Assembly: GCA_027318675.1 (NCBI GenBank)
Contig: DAHVOT010000030.1
Coordinates: forward strand, 1-9,052
Reading direction: 5' to 3'
DNA: 9,052 bases
DNA from: an archaeon
Lineage (GTDB): Archaea > Nanobdellota > Nanobdellia > Pacearchaeales > GW2011-AR1
The position numbers and the translations under genes are program-made. How positions within the stretch are numbered: the first letter of the stretch is position 1; every line of letters begins with the position of its first letter. The notes beneath the pieces are model-generated. The model was not told the origin of the DNA. It did no database searches and worked only from the letters and a program-made list of their open reading frames with translations. This document shows, piece by piece, positions 6,371 to 9,052 of the stretch.

Positions 6371-7078
6371 TCAAGAATTTAAAACTATTACTTTTTGTGT
6401 ACTTGATTTATTTTTTGAATTAAATACAACTTGTTCCAATTCCTCTAGACTTACCAAAGAAGTTATAACTGAAGATTCGTCTACTATTATTACAGGAGCT
6501 TGAGAAATATTATAATTGTGCTTAATTACATCAACTGAACCAAGATCTAAATTTGAAGCAATAGGAATAAGAAGGACCTCTTCAGGATAAGCATATTTCA
6601 AATCCATTAAAACCAAACTTAAAACTCTCTGCTGAGATTTTATATCAACATCCTTAGAACCGTAATCAAAAAGATAAATAACAGTATGAAAATTTTCATC
6701 ACATTTTTCTTTTATCTCTAGAGATTCCATCCACAAATTTACCCTAAGAAGATCGTATCTCTTATGAAGTACAGTTCTTTGATTTACAGTAAATTTAGAT
6801 TGTCCATCTTCTTCTTCAAATTCTGCAATATCTAAATAGATTTCATCAGCAAAGTTAAATAAATTCTTTTTTGCAATTTCACAATTAAAATTAAAATTGT
6901 TATTCAAACCAGAGATCTTAATTTGTTGATCCATCAAATCTATTTCAGCGCTTCTTATCATTAAATCTGACTTGCTAACATTAGATAATTCTACATAAAA
7001 ACCTAATACAAGCCCTGCTATAAAAACTAGCAAAGTTATAAGCAAAGCCTGCCAAAATGCATTTTTACTATTCACCAT
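6371..7078 (-). CDS. Membrane-anchored protein with cysteine-less thioredoxin-like fold
   Basis: I cannot name this 235-residue protein. It begins with a short positive stretch and one hydrophobic segment (about 8-29, AFWQALLITLLVFIAGLVLGFY), so it is probably anchored with the rest outside the cell. A helical or coiled region (about 35-125) follows. The final 105 residues look like a thioredoxin fold: strand TVIYLFDYG (132-140), helix (148-163), strand EVLLIPIAS (167-175), helix (181-190), then APVIIVDES with P196 in the cis-proline position, and the helix LEELEQVV (211-218). The redox CxxC after the first strand is missing; FDYG stands there. The only cysteines are C66 and C126, both before the domain. 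The ATG follows the glycosyltransferase stop by one base (TAA A ATG), so translation is likely coupled. A role assisting glycan synthesis or display is inferred from that pairing. Fold confidence is moderate. Confidence 0.8.
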   Translation of the reverse strand: MVNSKNAFWQALLITLLVFIAGLVLGFYVELSNVSKSDLMIRSAEIDLMDQQIKISGLNNNFNFNCEIAKKNLFNFADEIYLDIAEFEEEDGQSKFTVNQRTVLHKRYDLLRVNLWMESLEIKEKCDENFHTVIYLFDYGSKDVDIKSQQRVLSLVLMDLKYAYPEEVLLIPIASNLDLGSVDVIKHNYNISQAPVIIVDESSVITSLVSLEELEQVVFNSKNKSSTQKVIVLNS

Positions 7079-7079
7079 T

Positions 7080-8312
7080 TTACCATGAATACCTCTTTAC
7101 TGCAAATTTATAAAGTGCACTTATCATTATCAGAGGATAAATCATTAAATACAAAGTTAAAAAGAATATCAGGTTAAAAATATTTATATCTTTCAGTTTA
7201 AACTCTTTCATGCTCTTTATAGCAAATATAGTATAAGCACATCCAAGAAGAAATAAGACTATCCCAAAGAAATTAAGCACAGAAGCATTGAAACTAAAGT
7301 CTATTAATCTTGGAATTGCTTCATTTGCCAAAACAGAATATTTAGTTGAAAGATAAGTTACCAATATCCTTCTTATAAACAAATAAGTGAATAAAATTAT
7401 ACCTACAACACCTATAAACAAAGAAGCTACAAAAAAAGGAATTACGAATCTTCCAAGCATGTTTTTGCTCAAAGTCCACTTCTTATACTTAACAATCGTC
7501 TGAGAGCCTCCTATATTCCATCTTACTCTTTGTCTCCACCATTTCTTAAAAGTTTTAGGAGTTATTGAATAAATTTTCGCACTTAAAGACATTCTTGCTT
7601 TATATCCATGAGACATCATCCTCCATACAATCTCTATATCTTGTGTCATATTCTTAGTATCAAAAAGACCAATTTCAAAAAGAATTTTTTTTCTGTAAAG
7701 TGCAAATGGTCCTGGAGTAACATAAACAGAATCCACATAGTCTAAAAGTTTTCTTGCAAAAGAAATAACAACATATTCTAAATATTGCATCTGTTGCATA
7801 AAAGTTTCATTCCCTTTTCCTAAAACAGCTCCTGTAACTCCCCCAATAGTTTTATCTTTCTGTAAAAAACCAATCATCTTAAGTAAAGCATCTTTCTCAG
7901 GGTAAGAATCTGCATCTGCAACAGCAATATAATCATATTTAGCTGCTTTTATACCAATATTGGTGGGTTCTGCTGCTCCGCCAGAATTTCGTTCATTAAC
8001 AATTAATCTTACGTTTTTGTATTTTTTTACATATTTTTGAACAATCTCAACAGAATTATCTTTAGATCTATCATCAACTACAATTATCTCAATCATATCT
8101 TTTGGATAATTAAGATTAAGTAAATTTTCTATTGCTTTTCCAATACTCTCAGCTTCATTATAACAAGGCATAACTATACTTACAGGTTCAGGTTTTCCTG
8201 GAGGATAATAAAACATTTCTTTTCTGTGAGGAAAATACACTGTTATCATAAGTGTCAGCATATATAATGCTATAAAATTATAAAAGAAGAATACAAAATC
8301 TATAAAATTCAT
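7080..8312 (-). CDS. Membrane processive glycosyltransferase, family GT2 (cellulose/hyaluronan synthase-like)
   Basis: This 410-residue inner-membrane GT2 enzyme has the layout of NodC, hyaluronan-synthase and PgaC-type processive transferases. One N-terminal membrane segment (about 3-25) precedes a cytoplasmic catalytic domain, followed by C-terminal segments near 288-312, 346-367 and 377-401. Catalytic-domain motifs are VSIVMPCYNE (44-53), VVDDRS with D80/D81, DAD at 133-135 (metal and UDP-sugar binding), TQD at 223-225 holding the likely catalytic base D225, and the QRVRW motif (261-265) of processive enzymes. The usual GGKA.ALN loop reads GGAAEPTN (111-118), and TQD replaces the more common TED. 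The sugar and polymer cannot be read from sequence. A TTG at 8333 would add seven residues, but the ATG at 8312 begins a normal membrane segment, lies eight bases after a GGGAG string and is preferred. It is the first gene of a two-gene operon with the thioredoxin-like protein. Confidence 0.93.
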   Translation of the reverse strand: MNFIDFVFFFYNFIALYMLTLMITVYFPHRKEMFYYPPGKPEPVSIVMPCYNEAESIGKAIENLLNLNYPKDMIEIIVVDDRSKDNSVEIVQKYVKKYKNVRLIVNERNSGGAAEPTNIGIKAAKYDYIAVADADSYPEKDALLKMIGFLQKDKTIGGVTGAVLGKGNETFMQQMQYLEYVVISFARKLLDYVDSVYVTPGPFALYRKKILFEIGLFDTKNMTQDIEIVWRMMSHGYKARMSLSAKIYSITPKTFKKWWRQRVRWNIGGSQTIVKYKKWTLSKNMLGRFVIPFFVASLFIGVVGIILFTYLFIRRILVTYLSTKYSVLANEAIPRLIDFSFNASVLNFFGIVLFLLGCAYTIFAIKSMKEFKLKDINIFNLIFFLTLYLMIYPLIMISALYKFAVKRYSW

Positions 8313-8386
8313 TTTACTCTCTCCCAAAAACAACCTATCATTTTATTAATCAGAACTTTACTCTTTTAAGTATTATTGTAATAGTA
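8313..8386 (-). promoter_or_regulatory. Promoter region of the glycosyltransferase operon
   Basis: This 74-base gap follows the scpB stop. Reading the minus strand, ACAATAAT (8379-8372) is followed by CTTAAAAG, a TATA-like box that would give a leader of about 28 bases. A second box, TTAATAAA (about 8348-8341), would give a leader of under 10 bases. GGGAG at 8325-8321 is the best Shine-Dalgarno-like string in the window and would be transcribed only from the upstream box. The first eight bases match the left arm of the radB promoter element. Confidence 0.4.
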
Positions 8387-9052
8387 TTATTCTTCATCCT
8401 CTCCTTTATTTTCTTCTTCCCCTGCAATTTTTCTGAGTTCATTAATAGCATCTTTATTTTGCCCTAAAACTCCTTTAGTGTATTCTTCCTCACTTAACTC
8501 TGATTTCTCTTCACTGATTGGTTCTTCTCTTTCTTCTAATTCCTTGCTCTCTCTATTCTCCTCTTGTTCATATCTTCCTTCTGCTTCTTCCTCTTCCACT
8601 TCTTTTTCAGCTTTTTCTATTTCTCTGTTAATTTCTTCACTCAACTGTGGATTGCTATTTCTATCACTTTCAGAAATACTAAAGTAATCATAAAAATCAT
8701 CACTTAAACTTAATTCATGGGTATGTCCAATCTTCTTTTTCTTTATTAAACCTAAATCAGAAAATTTCTTTATGTGATCATATGCTTTGTTACCTCTGAT
8801 TTTGATTATAACAGACTGCTTTATAGGATGTTTGTAAGCAATTATTGCTAATGTTTCCTGTTCTGCTTTTGTAAACTCTGAACTTCCTGTAGCGAGTTTA
8901 TTTATTATATGGGAATATTCCTGTCTTACATCCATTTTCCACAATCCGCTCTTTTCAACAATTTCAAGTGCAGAATCATCTTTATTGTATTTATCTTTTA
9001 ATCTCTCAATTAAATCTCCTATTATGATGGGATTTAAATCGCTTAAGGAAAT
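8387..9052 (-). CDS. scpB: Segregation and condensation protein B, 5' end outside window
   Basis: The reading frame is open from the window edge to the TAA at 8387, giving 221 visible residues. No ATG precedes residue 40, and the 36 residues before the first TTG continue the ScpB pattern (LIERLKDKYNKDDSALEIVEKSGLWKM, then VRQEYSHIINKLA). The start therefore lies beyond 9052. ScpB partners ScpA and the SMC ATPase in the condensin-like complex that compacts and segregates chromosomes. The second winged-helix domain is clear: FTKAEQETLAIIAYKHPIKQ (60-79), followed by IIKIRGNKAYDHIKKFSDLGLIKKKK and a wing ending LSLSDDFYDYFSI. After residue about 130 the protein becomes an acidic Glu-rich tail of roughly 90 residues, probably disordered or coiled, with a short less acidic piece (YTKGVLGQNKDAINELRKIAG) near the end. 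scpA or smc would be expected upstream but cannot be seen. Confidence 0.9.
   Translation of the reverse strand: MSLSDLNPIIIGDLIERLKDKYNKDDSALEIVEKSGLWKMDVRQEYSHIINKLATGSSEFTKAEQETLAIIAYKHPIKQSVIIKIRGNKAYDHIKKFSDLGLIKKKKIGHTHELSLSDDFYDYFSISESDRNSNPQLSEEINREIEKAEKEVEEEEAEGRYEQEENRESKELEEREEPISEEKSELSEEEYTKGVLGQNKDAINELRKIAGEEENKGEDEE

Noticed and set aside
8313..8333. TTG at 8333 as the glycosyltransferase start
   Set aside because: It adds only seven residues ahead of a normal membrane segment and would place the GGGAG Shine-Dalgarno-like string inside the gene. The ATG at 8312 is simpler.
8478..8687. Serine-rich open frame on the + strand
   Set aside because: It is antisense to the Glu-rich ScpB tail. 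GAA/GAG repeats read backwards in a shifted frame give TCT/TCC serine codons.
8936..8944. TTG at 8944 or ATG at 8935 as the scpB start
   Set aside because: The frame is open to the window edge, and the 36 upstream residues continue the expected ScpB N-terminal domain, so neither is the real start.
1..9052. CRISPR arrays, tRNA or rRNA genes, insertion sequences, toxin-antitoxin or defence genes
   Set aside because: All were looked for on both strands. No regularly spaced repeats, tRNA-like folds, transposase motifs or known defence domains were seen.

Overview
The window is strongly AT-rich, gene-dense DNA from an archaeon. The evidence is a euryarchaeal-type topoisomerase I, an Nre DNA-repair protein, RadB, RNA polymerase subunit L (Rpo11) and an MBF1-type regulator. 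All of them have TATA-like promoters and almost no Shine-Dalgarno sequences. Small size-reduced genes, lysine- and glutamate-rich tails and very low GC suggest a DPANN lineage (Woesearchaeota/Pacearchaeota-like). That placement is an inference, because no rRNA gene is present.

Layout: the left edge holds the 3' end of a calcineurin-like metallophosphoesterase (+). It is followed by topA (+), which ends one base from the end of nre (-). From nre to the right edge every gene is on the minus strand. In transcription order, reading from the right, these are scpB (5' end outside the window), a membrane GT2 glycosyltransferase, a membrane-anchored thioredoxin-fold-like protein, an extended MBF1-like regulator, rpoL, an unrecognised 112-residue protein, radB and nre. 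The only clear operon is the glycosyltransferase with the membrane protein (one base between them). The others are separated by about 40-105 bases, and each gap carries a candidate promoter. No rRNA, tRNA, CRISPR, insertion sequence or gene-free stretch longer than about 110 bases was seen.

Functionally, the window combines DNA topology (TopA), chromosome organisation (ScpB), recombination and repair (RadB, Nre) and basal transcription (RpoL, MBF1), with one surface-polysaccharide or lipid-glycosylation pair inserted. Several starts were moved from upstream TTG or GTG codons to ATG using promoter spacing: nre to 3853, radB to 4669 and GT2 to 8312. scpB was extended to the window edge because its frame stays open and matches the family.

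The most interesting signal is a 20-base promoter element, ACAATAATCYTTATTAATTG. It occurs twice with a single mismatch, exactly 18 bases before the ATG of radB and of the unknown 112-residue gene, which suggests coordinated expression. No new defence or mobile system is evident.
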